A DNA stretch of 64,000 nucleotides from Globomyces pollinis-pini (taxonomy: Eukaryota; Chytridiomycota; Chytridiomycetes; Rhizophydiales; Globomycetaceae), in NCBI GenBank assembly GCA_025399215.1, contig MU621110.1, positions 53,570 through 117,569 of the forward strand. Direction: 5' to 3'. A model generated the notes under the pieces. It made no database searches. It saw only the letters and a list, made by a program, of their open reading frames with translations, and was not told where the DNA came from. This document shows positions 22,954 through 35,183 of the stretch, one piece after another. Within the stretch, counting starts at the first letter, position 1; the number at the start of each line of letters is the position of its first letter. A program made the position numbers and the translations under genes.

Positions 22954-24857
22954 TTATTGAATATGAATGGAATGTGCTTGTAATTTATGATTAGGCACCA
23001 ATTTAATCTGTCGTTCTTTTTCCTCTTCAAACGCAGTCTTGGTGGCCTTCTTGGTCATACGTCTCATCTTACGTTCTTGTTTAATGGCAGCTTTACGTGC
23101 TCTCTTTTCTTCCTTAGTTTCTTGTTTGGCTCGAGCTTGTCCTTTGTTGACTAGATGTGAGTTATTAGTTATTACGTCGTTCAGGTTCAGATGCTGATTC
23201 CGATTCTGATTCGGAGGTAGGTTCAGGGACAACTGAAGGCATTCCTTTTCGTAATCTGATTTTCGGCACACCTTTTGATATTTCTTGAATCAGTTTAGGT
23301 CGGTTATATATATTGGTGTTCATAGTCAATACACTTTCACAATCCCATCGCTCTTTTTCTTTCTTTTCTGGGAACGGCATTGGGATATCAACCACATCTA
23401 CATCCTCAATAACACTATACTGATGTACAACTTCAGCCGCTTCTTGTTTAAGCTCTGTTCGAATAGCTGATAGTGATTCGGATGGATCACGAGTCACTAC
23501 CCGTCTACGATTACCAATTACTTTTAAATTTCCCAAGAAATCATCAAACATTTCATCCAATCGCTTTTCTTCCAAAGTTTCTTCCAATGCTAATCCAGAT
23601 ACATTCAACGTTCCCAATACCTCTTCATCTTCCGCATCCAATTCCCCAATTTCATCATCCGAATATTCTTCCAATAATTTATCAAACTGATCATCCAGTA
23701 ACGTTAGTTTTTCATTTCGGAACATGGCTGAGGATGACATTGAAAATGACGTAGTGGCTGTTCGTGCACCTCTAGATTTTACATATGGTTTCTCAGTTCC
23801 TTCCGAAAAATCACTTTCAATAAACAAACAATAGACTTACTCGTCACTGAATTCATCATCACTGCCTGGTTGTTTAGAATTTTGAAATCTAATTTATGAT
23901 TAAAAAATTAACAAAAAATACTTTTTGAATTCTCTCATCCAAGGCTCTTGTTCCACATCCTCTGGTTCTTCATATACTTGATTTTCCAAAGCTTGGTACT
24001 TTTCTGGCATAGAGTCCATATGAAACGCATCAAAGAAATCATCCTCTAAATCATTTTCCACATATGCTTCATCATCCAAAGCTGTCAATATTTCTCTCAA
24101 TGAAGGATCCAGATCGATTTGATTGCCTAATATTAATACAAACAAAATAACCTAATGGATTCTCTACTTGATTCAACAACCCGATATCCAATTCTTGATT
24201 AGAAGCTAATGCTGATGATGGGAGATTAAGCTTCTTTTTCATTTGCAAGTCAAGGTTTTCACCATCTTCTTTATCCTAACTATTATAATAACCGATAAAT
24301 ACTTTAAATTGTATACCCAGTGTTTCAGGTTTCACATGCTTTGGTTCTACTAGTACTGCACTCGGATCTTGTCCGATTGGTTTTAAATGTTGTAGGTAAT
24401 CATAATCATCTTGGTTTTTGAAATACACACCATAGTTTGAAGGATCTTGTGTTCCGACACGTTTCTCAAACCCATCATAAGCCACCATATCTTTCTGATT
24501 CAGCTCATTTCCATTTGACATTTTTTTGATGGCATATTCATTTAATAAATCATCATCATCCAAGATATCTTCGTCAAACCAGTCTTCTTCTTCATCATCA
24601 TCGTCTTCCATTTCTTCTCCCAATAATTCAGGACTGACCACATCATCCGGGTGCCAATCGGGTCTGAATCCTTTTCGCTACAAAAGTTAATTATAATAAA
24701 TAAATACTAGTAAATTATTTGAAGGAGGTAATGGTCTAAGGACATATTTTGAAGCTTCTTCGTCAGCAATTCTAGCATCCCTTTGAGAACGATGAACGAC
24801 AGCGAAAGTTGTAGAGTTCTTTGGGTCAATGAATTTCTTTTTATTCTTTGGAGCCAT
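22954..24857 (-). CDS. LTV1: 40S ribosome biogenesis factor LTV1
   Basis: Ltv1 helps assemble and export the pre-40S subunit. The N-terminus KKKFIDPKNSTTFAVVHRSQ is the conserved start. An acidic region (EMEDDDDEEEDWFDED), YDYLQHLKPIG and the block LLDDQFDKLLEEYSDDEIG follow. ERWDCESVLTMNTNIYN is the most conserved Ltv1 stretch. A basic coiled tail (RARKAAIKQERKMRRM) ends the protein. Several short introns. The start at 24857 fits the family N-terminus. Confidence 0.88.
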
Positions 24858-25368
24858 GAATGAAATTAAAAAAAAAATATAAACTGGAAACCACTCGAGT
24901 GATAAAACACCTTGAAACTTGAAAGGAGTTTGTAATGAGCTAATAGAGAACAGAGTTAATTGTTTTAATACTATCACTCAAACTAACTCCATACAAATAA
25001 TTTAATGTCAATCAACTTTGTTATTAAATGACAAGGACACTTAAAATAAAACTAAACACTACTTCAAGAGTGTGACAAATAAGGTTAGCAACACGTTAGT
25101 AACACGTTTCGTTGCTCAAATAACACAAATACCAAGACAAAAGACAGAAACGAAAACAAATATAGTCTTTAAACTACAGATCAGTATACCATTCATCTAC
25201 TATTGCTTCCATATAGGATCCATCCCATATTTGTTTGCCAGACCTACACGTGGTTTATAAACAACTCGCCATCATATGTTTTTTCCCTTTTATATCCCCC
25301 ACACTCAGGGATTCTTTATGCTAACAGAACCTACAATAACACACTTGCATTTTACTTATTCAAATTCT

Positions 25369-27218
25369 ATGTCGCAAGTACCTCAATATCCTACGTTGGA
25401 AGAGGATTCGGTATTACCAAGTATGCCTGTTTCGCCTGCTATCTTTCCTGAAAGACCAATAACTCCAGATGCATCCTTGCATCTCTCTACCAGTTTACCG
25501 CAACATTTTACACCTGATGCTAGAAGGATTCCTTCTTCCGATTCGTTACTTTCTCATTCTATTTCACAAAGTCATTTAGATTATAAATCAGATTATGAGC
25601 ATGGTACCAGCTCGTGGAGAAATAAATCAGATACTTGTTCATTGTCATCTCGAGTTAGTGATGCGGAAGATGATGAAAAGTTGGATATATATGGATCAAG
25701 TTACTTGTCATCAAATCCTTCTCTTCCTTTAACTCCCTTTAAAAATCAAGTTGGTGGTCATGCTTCCTTTCTACGGTTTTCTGAGAAAGCCTTGTGTAAA
25801 CCACATGATAACAGGTTTGCTTTTATTATTGTTAACTTTTTTGTTAGAGAACAAACATTTTATGAAAAAATTGCAGCAGATCATCCCGAATTATTACCCT
25901 TTTTAGCATCTTATCTTGGAATTGTTAATGTCACATTTAGACACTCGGTAGATGATAATCAATTAGGGGAAAATTCGCCAGTTGTTCTATTAGAAAACAA
26001 CAAACATTTATTAGTCGAAGAAGAAGAGATACCAAATATGAAAGAGAAAAGTGCAAAATTTTATAATCGAAAACTACAACAACAAGTCTTTAAAGAAGCT
26101 CTTTCACCCAAAGGTTTACGCGCTAGATTTGCCCAGCTGAAGTCTGTAACTGATGTTTTGAATCATCATTTTGATCAAGGGACTCCTTCCAAGTTTCAAA
26201 AACCGAATTCTCCAAAATCTTTGTCCAATACTGATCAATCCCCCCAACTTATTTCTCCAATGTTGCAATCAGACGATGAGCAAATGTTCCAAATGTCAGA
26301 TGATGAATTTTTGAAGCCAAAAACTTCAATGAAAATTAAGAAACCACAAAACTTGGCTTATCATCCTGGTGTTTCAGCTGATAACATAGATCAAAATCCA
26401 TTTGATAGTCATACAGAGACACCAGCTAGAAAACATATCAATCCCTGGTCAGTTCACTTATACAACAACCGATTAGCGAAACTGAAAGCAGAAACCACTG
26501 ACAGTTCCATACAACAATTCTTGCTGTTGGAAGATTTAACACAAGGCTTACAGTTTCCATCAATATTAGATTTGAAAATGGGAACACGACAACATGGTGT
26601 GAATGCGTCTCCAGAGAAAAAATTATCCCAAGAACGAAAATGTGAACGTAGTACTTCGAAAAGGCTAGGTGTGCGAATATGTGGCATGCAAGTAAAAGTT
26701 TTGTGTATATTAATACAATATAGTTATATCGCCAAGATACTAAATCATATCGATATTTAGATAAGTATGTTGGACGACAAATTAATCCCAAAAATTTCAA
26801 GCAAGCTTTACTATCGTTTTTAGATGATGGACAACATTACCTTATTGGACATATACCTGGAATTTTAGCAAAACTAGCCAAACTTCGAGATGTCATATCC
26901 ACCATGTCAACAGCCAGATTCTACGCATCTTCCTTATTAATATTATACGATGGGCAATTGAATCCAACAAAAGAAGTTGATATAAAAATGATTGATTTCG
27001 CAAATTGCATACTCAGCATCGATTACAATGCCAATTATCCACCTACCACTGTTGGCCCAGATTCTGGATATCTGCATGGTCTTCAGACACTTATCACCAA
27101 TTTCCAAGAACTTTACGACGATTTAAGTCAAAACAATACAATTACAGAACATGGTCATGTATTGATCAAATCCTTGAGTAATTCCCAACGGGCAACCGCT
27201 GAGATAGGTCTTGTTTGA
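25369..27218 (+). CDS. KCS1: Inositol hexakisphosphate kinase (KCS1/IP6K-like)
   Basis: Makes inositol pyrophosphates from IP6, signalling phosphate and energy status. A disordered Ser/Pro-rich N-terminus precedes NQVGGHASFLRF and CKPHDNREQTFYE. PSILDLKMGTRQHG is the PxxxDxKxG catalytic signature of the IPK family. It is followed by STSKRLGVRICGMQ, SLLILYDG and KMIDFANC (metal-binding Asp). Introns interrupt HDNR|EQTF and GMQ|LYRQ; both restore the frame. The start at 25369 (MSQVPQYPT) is preferred over an in-frame ATG at 25276 that has an unusual aromatic leader. The kinase core has an insertion compared with human IP6K, as in yeast Kcs1. Confidence 0.85.
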
Positions 27219-27395
27219 ACTGTTTACGCTGTTTTATAACATAGAATTTAGAAATTTGGTTGATTTTTCAACTGAATCATCTGGATCATTGTATATTTTG
27301 ATACTCTCATATTCTTATCTAGGCCATTACCAATTTAATAAAAGTTTGTTTTAAAATGAAATCATTCCAAGTGGTCAATTTTTACCGTTTCAACA

Positions 27396-30023
27396 ATGTG
27401 GAGTTTTGGTACCAAAGATGCCAAAGGTAGCAAAGAGAGTTTGAATATTCCAGATATTCCTGACATTCCCGAATTGAAAGATTTGGACATAAACATTCAG
27501 TACAATGATGATGAATTGAATGACCCTGATTTACTAGCTGAATTAGCTTCAATGACAATCAATGAACCAACTACAGTCAAACCAATAGCAAAACCGAAAC
27601 CTAAACCAAGTATAGTCAATCCAGACGATATTGATCAGATTTTATCAACCATACCAAAGGATATTGATCAAGATATTCAAGTAGAATTTACAGATGATGA
27701 TATGAATGATCCTGCTTTATTGGTAAACATTGGTCGTTAATTATAATAGGCTGAGCTCAATTTGGTTGAAGGTCATGAACCAGTATCTAAAACAAGTCCA
27801 ATGGCAACCAATCCACCACAAAGTGATGATGAATTCAAAGATTCAACAATCAATGATTCCAAAATTGTCAAGTTATTAGAATCCAGAAGTGCAGAGTATA
27901 AGAAATCAGCTTTAACATTCAAAAAACTAAATAATCTTGAAAAGGCAAGAGAAATGTTGGCAATATCAAAAACAATACAAAGTTATTTATCAAGTTATCA
28001 TGAATTAGGGATTTTAGATCCATCTTTTAAAATCCCCCCTTCACCACCTCCAATCTCTAACCTTCAATCACCAATACCATCAAAATCAACCACAGTGGAA
28101 GTTGTTAATTCACCTGTTACTCAAGCAGTACCTTCTGCGATTTCGTCACCTCAAGTTGTTGGAATTCCACCCAAACTTGACATTGAGTCAGAAGTCGATG
28201 TGGAAAATGAAGGTGTAGATGATTTGAAAAAAGTACAATTATTGGAGGCGAGATTATTAGAGTATAAGAAAGCAGCATTGGGTTTCAAAAAACAAAATAT
28301 GTTGGAAAAGGCGAGAGAAATGTTGGCAATTTCTAAATTAATACAACAGCAGATTATCAGTTATCAAGAATTGGGGATCTTTGATCCAAATTTCAAGATT
28401 CCTGGTAAACCTATGGATATTTCCACACCTACAAAAACACCAGCATTGTCACCTGGTCCCACTGCTACAACCGAAGAAACACAAAACCACTTGCCTTCAT
28501 CTCAGATCGTGGTGCCAACAAATCAAACTTCCGTGACACCAGATTTATTGCAACATTTGGAAAATACGCTAGAGTCACAAATATCATTATGCACCAAACT
28601 ATCTGCACAGTATTTTACAGCCAATCAAAAAGATTTAGCTTTAGAATTTCATAAACGTAAAAAAGGATTGATTGATGATCGAACTACATTAAAATCGTTG
28701 AAATCTTTAAAACAAACTGAATTACCCTTCAGATTTTCCTATACGACGTTAGATTATACTATTGCACAATCACACAATGATGTTGCACTTGATGAAATGG
28801 AAATCAATATCATTCGAGGATTGGATTATATAGTGAAGGATGTGAATGAAATTGAAAGTGGGGTGTCTTTTGATGCAGGTTGGCCATTTGATCCAAATGG
28901 TACCCGATCAGAAGGTAAAGGTGATTCATGCACCGTTATTGGAAATAATCCAGGTATCATTCACGCTTTTCTTATTGTGTAGAATACAACTTTAAGACCA
29001 AAATTAAAATTGAACGTACCAAATCGTTTCAGAGATTTTTAGAACGAAAAAAAGCTACTTTTGAATTATTTTATCTTTCTAAATCATTATTTGGAATGTT
29101 ATCGAAAAAAATTGTGTTTGGTAAATTCATAATACCATTGAATGATCTACTATCAAAATGTGATATCCATCAAGTTGTACCGGTAATCTATTACATAAAT
29201 TGATCTTGCTAGGTCATGGATCCATCGAATCCTAGAAAACCAACTGGGGCGAAAGTTGAAATCAAGATTCGATTGAGGGCGCCATTGGTTAAACCAGATA
29301 TTGCAAAATTGTCGGAAAAATGGTTGGTTTTGACCTTTGGTGAAACCAATGTTCTTGAAATTCCTACCAAGGCAATTAGTCCTGTAAACAATGCTAAAAT
29401 TGTAACAGGCACTGCTGCTTCGCAGATAGATGATTCCAAGTTAAAACCACTAGAACCTTCTCAAAATGTTATTTCTCGGCCTACTTCGGCCAGCTCCCCT
29501 AATTTGCAAACTTCAAAGGAAACCTCAACAGCAAAATCAACACCTAGCGCCAATGCTTCTAAGCAAAGTCTTGTCTCTGAAAATCAAGTTAGTCAAGAGA
29601 TAGAGGATGATTTGGAAGCAAACTTTTTAAAGTATGATGTTTAATCAATTTTACCATTAGTCCCGACAATATCAAATCTAATCAAGTGTTGGAACACGAG
29701 CATGGATTAATCGTTCAGCAAATAGTGCAATTGAAAGCCAAAGGTATGGCAGTCCCAGAAGATTTGAATTTCCAAAAATCGGGTTATGAGATTAAAATGA
29801 ATATGCTAGTTACGAGTATCCAAATGGGAATGTTGGATATGCCAGGTAAACAATTTCCATAATTTAGATGGTAGGGTATTGTAAATCGGTCAAAGAAGCC
29901 ATGGTGGTAGCTAAAGAAAATGCATTGGAGTTCAAGAAACGTGGTAAATTGGATTTGGCCAAGCAAGCTTTAACTAGATTGAAACTGATGACTTCTGAAA
30001 TGGCCGAAGTAGAGGCAGCGTAA
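27396..30023 (+). CDS. CC2D1/Lgd-like DM14 and C2 domain protein
   Basis: Homologue of CC2D1A/Lethal giant discs, a regulator of ESCRT-III (Snf7/CHMP4) in endosomal sorting. Acidic N-terminal segments (YNDDELNDPDLLAEL, DDDMNDPALL) precede DM14 repeats such as SAEYKKSALTFKKLNNLEKA and LLEYKKAALGFKKQNMLEKA. Another DM14-like segment is followed by the C2 domain (LPFRFSYTTLDYTIAQ, IKIRLRAPLVKP). A last DM14-like repeat (NALEFKKRGKLDLAKQAL) sits at the C-terminus, an unusual position because the C2 domain normally ends the protein. About six short introns. It pairs functionally with the endosomal VPS38 elsewhere in the window. Confidence 0.82.
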
Positions 30024-30224
30024 TTTTTTTTTGCAAATGAACATTCTCTTTATTTTACTGTAAGTGCAACTCTTGTAGTTTTTGAGTAATTAATTGTTAA
30101 CGCGACTAGACTTTCATTTAATATAATTATCATTGCAAATCATTTGGATGGTTTTATCTAGATGTTATGTAACGACAAGGAATTCTTTACCATCTTTGAA
30201 TAACATAGTCTACGCCGTATTGAA

Positions 30225-30437
30225 ATGACTGATGGACTTAGTTTTAGAGTAGAAACAGTACAAGATTACAGATATATTAGTTATCATTTATCATTCTCTT
30301 TTGTTACGAAACTGCGGACAGTCTCATCCAGTGCCCGATCACAAAATGAACCAATCATCTATTGCCATGTTTGTACAACAGTTAGATCTAGAAGCACCTC
30401 AATAAAATTAACAACCAAAAACAATGATATAGAGTGA
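30225..30437 (+). CDS. Small ORF, unknown
   Basis: 70-residue open frame between the CC2D1-like gene and the minus-strand serine-rich gene; it ends 19 bp before the latter's stop. It has Ser/Thr-rich and Arg-rich stretches and no recognisable domain. It may be a real small gene, a 5' exon, or chance. Confidence 0.25.
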   Translation: MTDGLSFRVETVQDYRYISYHLSFSFVTKLRTVSSSARSQNEPIIYCHVCTTVRSRSTSIKLTTKNNDIE

Positions 30438-30455
30438 TTGAGTATGTGATGTATA

Positions 30456-30836
30456 TTAATTTATGGACAATGATTTCTTGAAAGGTCTCCTCCTCAACAC
30501 TAAACTCTCTCTTTGAGCGTTTTCCATATTGATTTGAGTTTCAATTAATTTCATTTCATTACGACTTGCTTTCATATAAGTGTCCTTTAAGGTAGGATCC
30601 GAAAGTACCCTTTTGAAGGTGATTGATTTGGAAGTTGACGAGCAAACAGAATCTGATAAACTATCATCTTCTTCATCAGATAAGTATGTATAAGCGCATG
30701 GAGAAGGGCTAGGAAGAGGAGCGGAAGGACTAACATAAGAATGTTCAAAAGAAGGATCAAAGCCAAAGATTCTTGTAGGCTTATCGGTATTAAGGCATTG
30801 GGTAAATTTAGATTTTGGAGAAAGAAGATTGTACAT
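30456..30836 (-). CDS. Serine-rich small protein, paralogue A
   Basis: Unknown, likely disordered protein. It shares three blocks with the gene at 32004: an N-terminal M(Y/F)xLxSPK, the GF(D/N)PSFEHSY(V/S)SPS core, and the tail ETQIN(M/V)ENAQRES...FKK(S/H)LSI. The alignment with the paralogue sets the start at 30836 rather than at the upstream in-frame ATG at 30980. Conservation of only the ends and the core, with a free-drifting middle, suggests short binding motifs. No membrane or signal segment. Confidence 0.65.
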   Translation of the reverse strand: MYNLLSPKSKFTQCLNTDKPTRIFGFDPSFEHSYVSPSAPLPSPSPCAYTYLSDEEDDSLSDSVCSSTSKSITFKRVLSDPTLKDTYMKASRNEMKLIETQINMENAQRESLVLRRRPFKKSLSIN

Positions 30837-30989
30837 TGGAATGGATATAGACGAGTAATAAGATTTAAAATTCCATTTGAGTTGCGTTTGTTTAAATAGT
30901 CTGTGATTAGGAGGAGCCACTGACGGATTCGTCCATTGACTGAATACACGAATACCATCAGCCAACTTTCGGTCTTTCATTTGACTGGT

Positions 30990-32003
30990 AAATCACCAGG
31001 TTAGTTGCACGACTGCGAGAAGAACTAACTGTATAGTTTGCTGCTCTTCTCCTTTTCGTCTAATGAAGGATACTCTTGCTTTTTGTTGGAATTTCTGGGG
31101 GTCTATCACGTACCGTTTCATCACATTCCTTTTGTATCACTTTGCACTGAGCATAATCTGAAAAAAGGTTTAAGAGTGCCGATTATCCTCCATAATACCT
31201 CATGCTATACCGAAGAGTTAAAACCAAATTTCAACGCTTTCTAATGTTGTCTTATGATGAACTATTGTCATGTAACTTTCATCTTTCTTCTGGTCTGTGC
31301 ACATCACAGCTTGATCAAAAGATCTACACCACTTCATAAAAATGACGAGCCTTCAAGGAGTATGAGTCTATCGTGTGCGTATTATTTACTGACTCGTTTA
31401 CAGCATTTCATTTAATGCTTTCATTATTCTAAACATGCCTTTGGCCTTCACATATAAAAGCCCCTTTAATTGATTCAGCTGTAATCAGTACCAATCGTCT
31501 TTAAAGACATTCCAGTTCCTACGCAACACAACTCAAACTTATAAAATTAACTGTATCCTTAATTTAACAAAACACAACTAAGGCACCAAGAGAAAATCCC
31601 ACTAACCTTTAAGATCACGAGCAGTAAGCGATAGAATTCTATTTCAGTGATTGGTAGAATTTATGGATATGGAAGGTCGATCATATGACCGTTGGTGTCC
31701 CATTCGACATCTACTTGACCATCCACAGTGAACACAATCAAATCAAAGAGAAAGGCCTGTATGATTCAATATGATAATGCTTAGAATGACCCACTTCTTT
31801 CTAATTGATTACATTTTATGAGTGATAAATTAGTAAGCGGTTCTAGTAAGCCGCTAACTTAACAATTTCCCCATTACACCTTGAAACAGTAAATAATCAT
31901 CGAACCGTCAGTTTTGGTAATTTGTAGTTACTTAATGTCGATACTCTTACCACAAGACTTTTAAAATAAACACTTGAATTGAGCGAGAATAATATTAATT
32001 TAT
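30990..32003. other. Gene-free stretch
   Basis: About 1 kb upstream of paralogue A and downstream of paralogue B. Short ORFs here (for example 31038..31244) have no recognisable content. No RNA gene or repeat seen. It probably carries the promoter of paralogue A. Confidence 0.5.
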
Positions 32004-32366
32004 TTATATAGACAAGTGTTTTTTAAAAGGGTTTCGTTTGCACTTTCTGGACTCCCGTTGAGCATTTTCAACGTTGATTTGAGTTTCAATCATTTTGACT
32101 TCACAACGAGTCATTTTCCTGTAAGAATGATCAGAGCTTGAGCTGGACAGTGACCTCTTGCTGGAAATAGAAATGGAGTTTGATTTCAGGGTATCCAATT
32201 CATCAGGTTCAAGAAACAGCAAATCCACCAGGGATTGTGATTTAGGAGGTAATGAAGGAGAAGAATAAGAATGCTCGAAAGAAGGATTGAATCCACATAC
32301 TTTGTTAGGCGAAGAGGATTGGTTGGAGCATTCGTTAATATTTTTAGGAGAAGAAAGAGTGAACAT
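32004..32366 (-). CDS. Serine-rich small protein, paralogue B
   Basis: 120-residue tandem paralogue of the gene at 30456, same strand, 1.2 kb apart. It has GFNPSFEHSYSSPSLPP, a Ser-rich middle and the tail KMIETQINVENAQRES...FKKHLSI. Single exon. A TATA-like TCTATTTATAAC sits about 35 bp upstream of the ATG. Function unknown; it is a lineage-specific family as far as I can tell. Confidence 0.68.
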   Translation of the reverse strand: MFTLSSPKNINECSNQSSSPNKVCGFNPSFEHSYSSPSLPPKSQSLVDLLFLEPDELDTLKSNSISISSKRSLSSSSSDHSYRKMTRCEVKMIETQINVENAQRESRKCKRNPFKKHLSI

Positions 32367-32839
32367 GGTCTAGAATTAATTTAATCAACTTTTGAACTGG
32401 GTCTATTTATAACATTGGGAAGCGCCGTTAAATATCTATTTAGAATATAGCCTTTCCCTTTTAGGCCAGTGAAACCAACGGATGTTTTTGCTTAGGCTTC
32501 GTCCGCTAGTTTCAATTCAAGACTTTGAAAATGGGCGCGTTATCGAACCAAACCCATTAGCTAATTACTAGGCTTGAATGTCTGGTTGTATACCAGGGAC
32601 TTGTTAATTTGACTGTATTCCATTCACTCCCAATTTAATTGAATGTTACGCAGCAGTTCCCGAATATGGGACTTCAAGCATGAGGTGGATTGCCTTACCT
32701 TACCGATTTGTAGACACATTTACATTACATTTATCGGGTTTAATCAAACTTGTCCTCATTAGATTTGTAATATACACATTTTGTACTTTTCATCTACTAT
32801 TTCGTTACCTTGTTGTATTACCAGCAATTCTTTTCCTTT

Positions 32840-33833
32840 ATGAATGAAAAGAATACCCCAAATGTGGATAATTTACAAGCGCAATTAGCAGAATTGGGAA
32901 TAACACCAAAAGCAACTGTAAGAGAAATGGTACTATTGAGTTTGTAATTTTAGCATAAACAAGTCAAGAAAGCATTAAAACAAAAGGCAGTGGAAAAGAA
33001 ACAAGAGAAGCTACTGGAATTTGCTCGAATTCAAAATGAGATGAAAGATTCAAGGTATAATATGATATTATTAAGTCAAAGACCTCAACCATTTGCTTAC
33101 TATTTGGTTCTGGATTTTGAAGGAACTTGTGATGAAAACTCTAGATTTGATTATGCAAGTGAAATCATAGAGTTTCCTGTGATCTTAATTGATGGTCAAA
33201 CGTTACAGATTGTGGATCAATTTCATCGTTATGTTCGACCCATCTTACAACCAACTCTGACTGAATTCTGTATATCATTAACTGGAATTACTCAGGTAAA
33301 CACTCATAAAATCTTATGTTTGTAGGAAATGGTTGATAAAGCTGACCCATTTGATCAAGTCTATAATGAATTCAAAACTTGGTTGGAAACCTATTGTCCC
33401 AAACCGTACCCAAAGTTTTTATTAATGATACTAGATTTAATGATTGTGTTTTTGTAACTGATGGACCTTGGGATTTACGAGATTTCTTTGAAAAGGAAAT
33501 CACTTATTATGGAATGGTCAGACCAGATTATATGAAATCCATCATAAATCTACGAAAACAATTTCAAGATTATTATAAGACGTAATCAATCTCATTATAC
33601 TTAACGATAAAAGTTCAGGAAATTTGAATAGTATGTTGAGTTTTTTGAAAATGGAATTCCAAGGTCGTCCACATAGGTAAATTGTATGCCAATTACTCAT
33701 TGATAGTGGGATTGATGATGCAACCAATCTTGCCCGTATTTTTCTTCATATGGCCAATGACGGTTGTCGTATGGATATTAATACCAAATTGAGAAAGATC
33801 AAGAAATCGAAATGGGCTCAATTACGAAAATAA
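32840..33833 (+). CDS. ERI1-like 3'-5' exoribonuclease (DEDDh)
   Basis: RNA exonuclease of the ERI1 family, which trims histone mRNA, 5.8S rRNA or small RNAs. A SAP-like N-terminus (LQAQLAELGITPKATVREM) and a basic coil lead into the nuclease. LVLDFEGTCDE gives the first Asp and Glu, VTDGPWDLRDFF the second Asp, and GRPHSGIDDATNLAR the catalytic His and last Asp. Introns of 24-30 nt interrupt several of these blocks, including one directly after GRPH. The C-terminus ends shortly after the last motif, as in fungal homologues. Convergent with TFIIA across 289 bp. Confidence 0.85.
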
Positions 33834-34122
33834 CCTTTTTTCGACACGGTTCCAAACTCTCTTGTACCGAGGACAAAACATTTACAAATGATAAATAAAT
33901 TAATGAATTTAGTAGTAATAGGGTTTTGAATTATGAACCAAGTGATGAAACTGGACGTAAATCCCCACATTACCGCCAATACTGATTTCATTTTACGTAT
34001 CACATGATGAACTATAATGGGACTAACTAGGATCCATTTAAGCCATACCGTTTCATGATACAACATTCAACCCTCATTACTTTAATAATAAATACAATCA
34101 GGTATTAAATGATAAAGTTGTA

Positions 34123-35076
34123 TTAACGCATAAAATCAAAATCACCAGTTGCCTATAATTCTGTTTAGAAGATGGAATTACTCGATGAAAAACCATATCT
34201 CTGCCACTAATGTTTCCAATCCCATCCTTTAAAATGCATTTCCATTTATTTCTCACATGAGAAACTTTTTCAAATTGACATAGAATCATATCTTCTATTT
34301 GTTGTTCGTCATCGGTATCATCATCATCCAAGTCTGATCCAAGAACAGAATCGCCTCCATCATCCTGTTGGTCAATTAAATCTGGTCAAACTTGTTCCTC
34401 ATCGTCATCCTCCTCTTCATCTTGAGGTCCATCTACTTGAACAATCCTAGACTGTTTCTTGGTCTTTTTTATTATCGCTTCTGATGTTATGTTAAAATCA
34501 CTGATATATGGATACTTGGGATTGATGCTTTCAGAATAATCTGGTCCATTTCCTGTTACACTGTTTACAAAAATAATCAAATCACCTCTCGAGTCATATT
34601 CGCTTCAGGAACTTGAATATCACTTGCTCCATCATTTTGCGGTAAATAAACTACAAATGCATAAATGTTTTGTCTGACGAAAAACCATTATGCTGAGCTA
34701 ACTGCTGGTCTGTTAAAGGTCGATATCCAATTTCCTATATATAATCAGATCTGAAGTGTAACAAACCGGGTTCATATTCATTGGCATAAGCCCAGGGTTC
34801 ATGGCCAAATATTGGACAGGAATTGCATTCTGTGCAACTGGAAATGGAGCTACACCCATCTGTCGAATCTTTGTTTCCCATATCTAATAGAAAAACACTC
34901 TATTAATGACTTGATTGATGTTACTTGTCGAAGATCTGTTAATACATTTTCATCTAATCCTAATTCTGCAAATCTTCTAGACATTTTTTCCACTACATCG
35001 TTTATTACCCAATTGTATATCTCTGGCTTTGTCAAGGTTAGATTGTTTGCTCAATTTACCACTGCTGTATTTGACA
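34123..35076 (-). CDS. TOA1: TFIIA large subunit (TOA1)
   Basis: General transcription factor IIA alpha/beta subunit, which stabilises TBP on the TATA box. The N-terminal four-helix part reads PEIYNWVINDVVEKM...LGLDENVLTDLRQIWE. A Met/Pro/Asn-rich linker and an acidic stretch (DEEEDDDEEQV, DDDDTDDEQQ) follow. The beta-barrel end MILCQFEKVSHVRNKWKC / LKDGIGNISGRDMVFHRA is diagnostic. The last intron splits the final strand, and splicing gives ATGDFDFMR, equivalent to the NGEFEW tail. The 5' exon encodes only MSNTAV. Confidence 0.87.
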
Positions 35077-35183
35077 TACTTTTGAACGAGGTTTTGAAAA
35101 AAAAAGGGAAAAATATGGTACCCTAAAAAGTTTGACCCTTCAAAAACCAACACCAAGATTTAGTTTGATGAATTATTTTTTAT

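Noticed and set aside
26438..26800. Minus-strand ORFs antisense to the inositol kinase.
   Set aside because: They overlap conserved catalytic exons of the kinase and show no domain.
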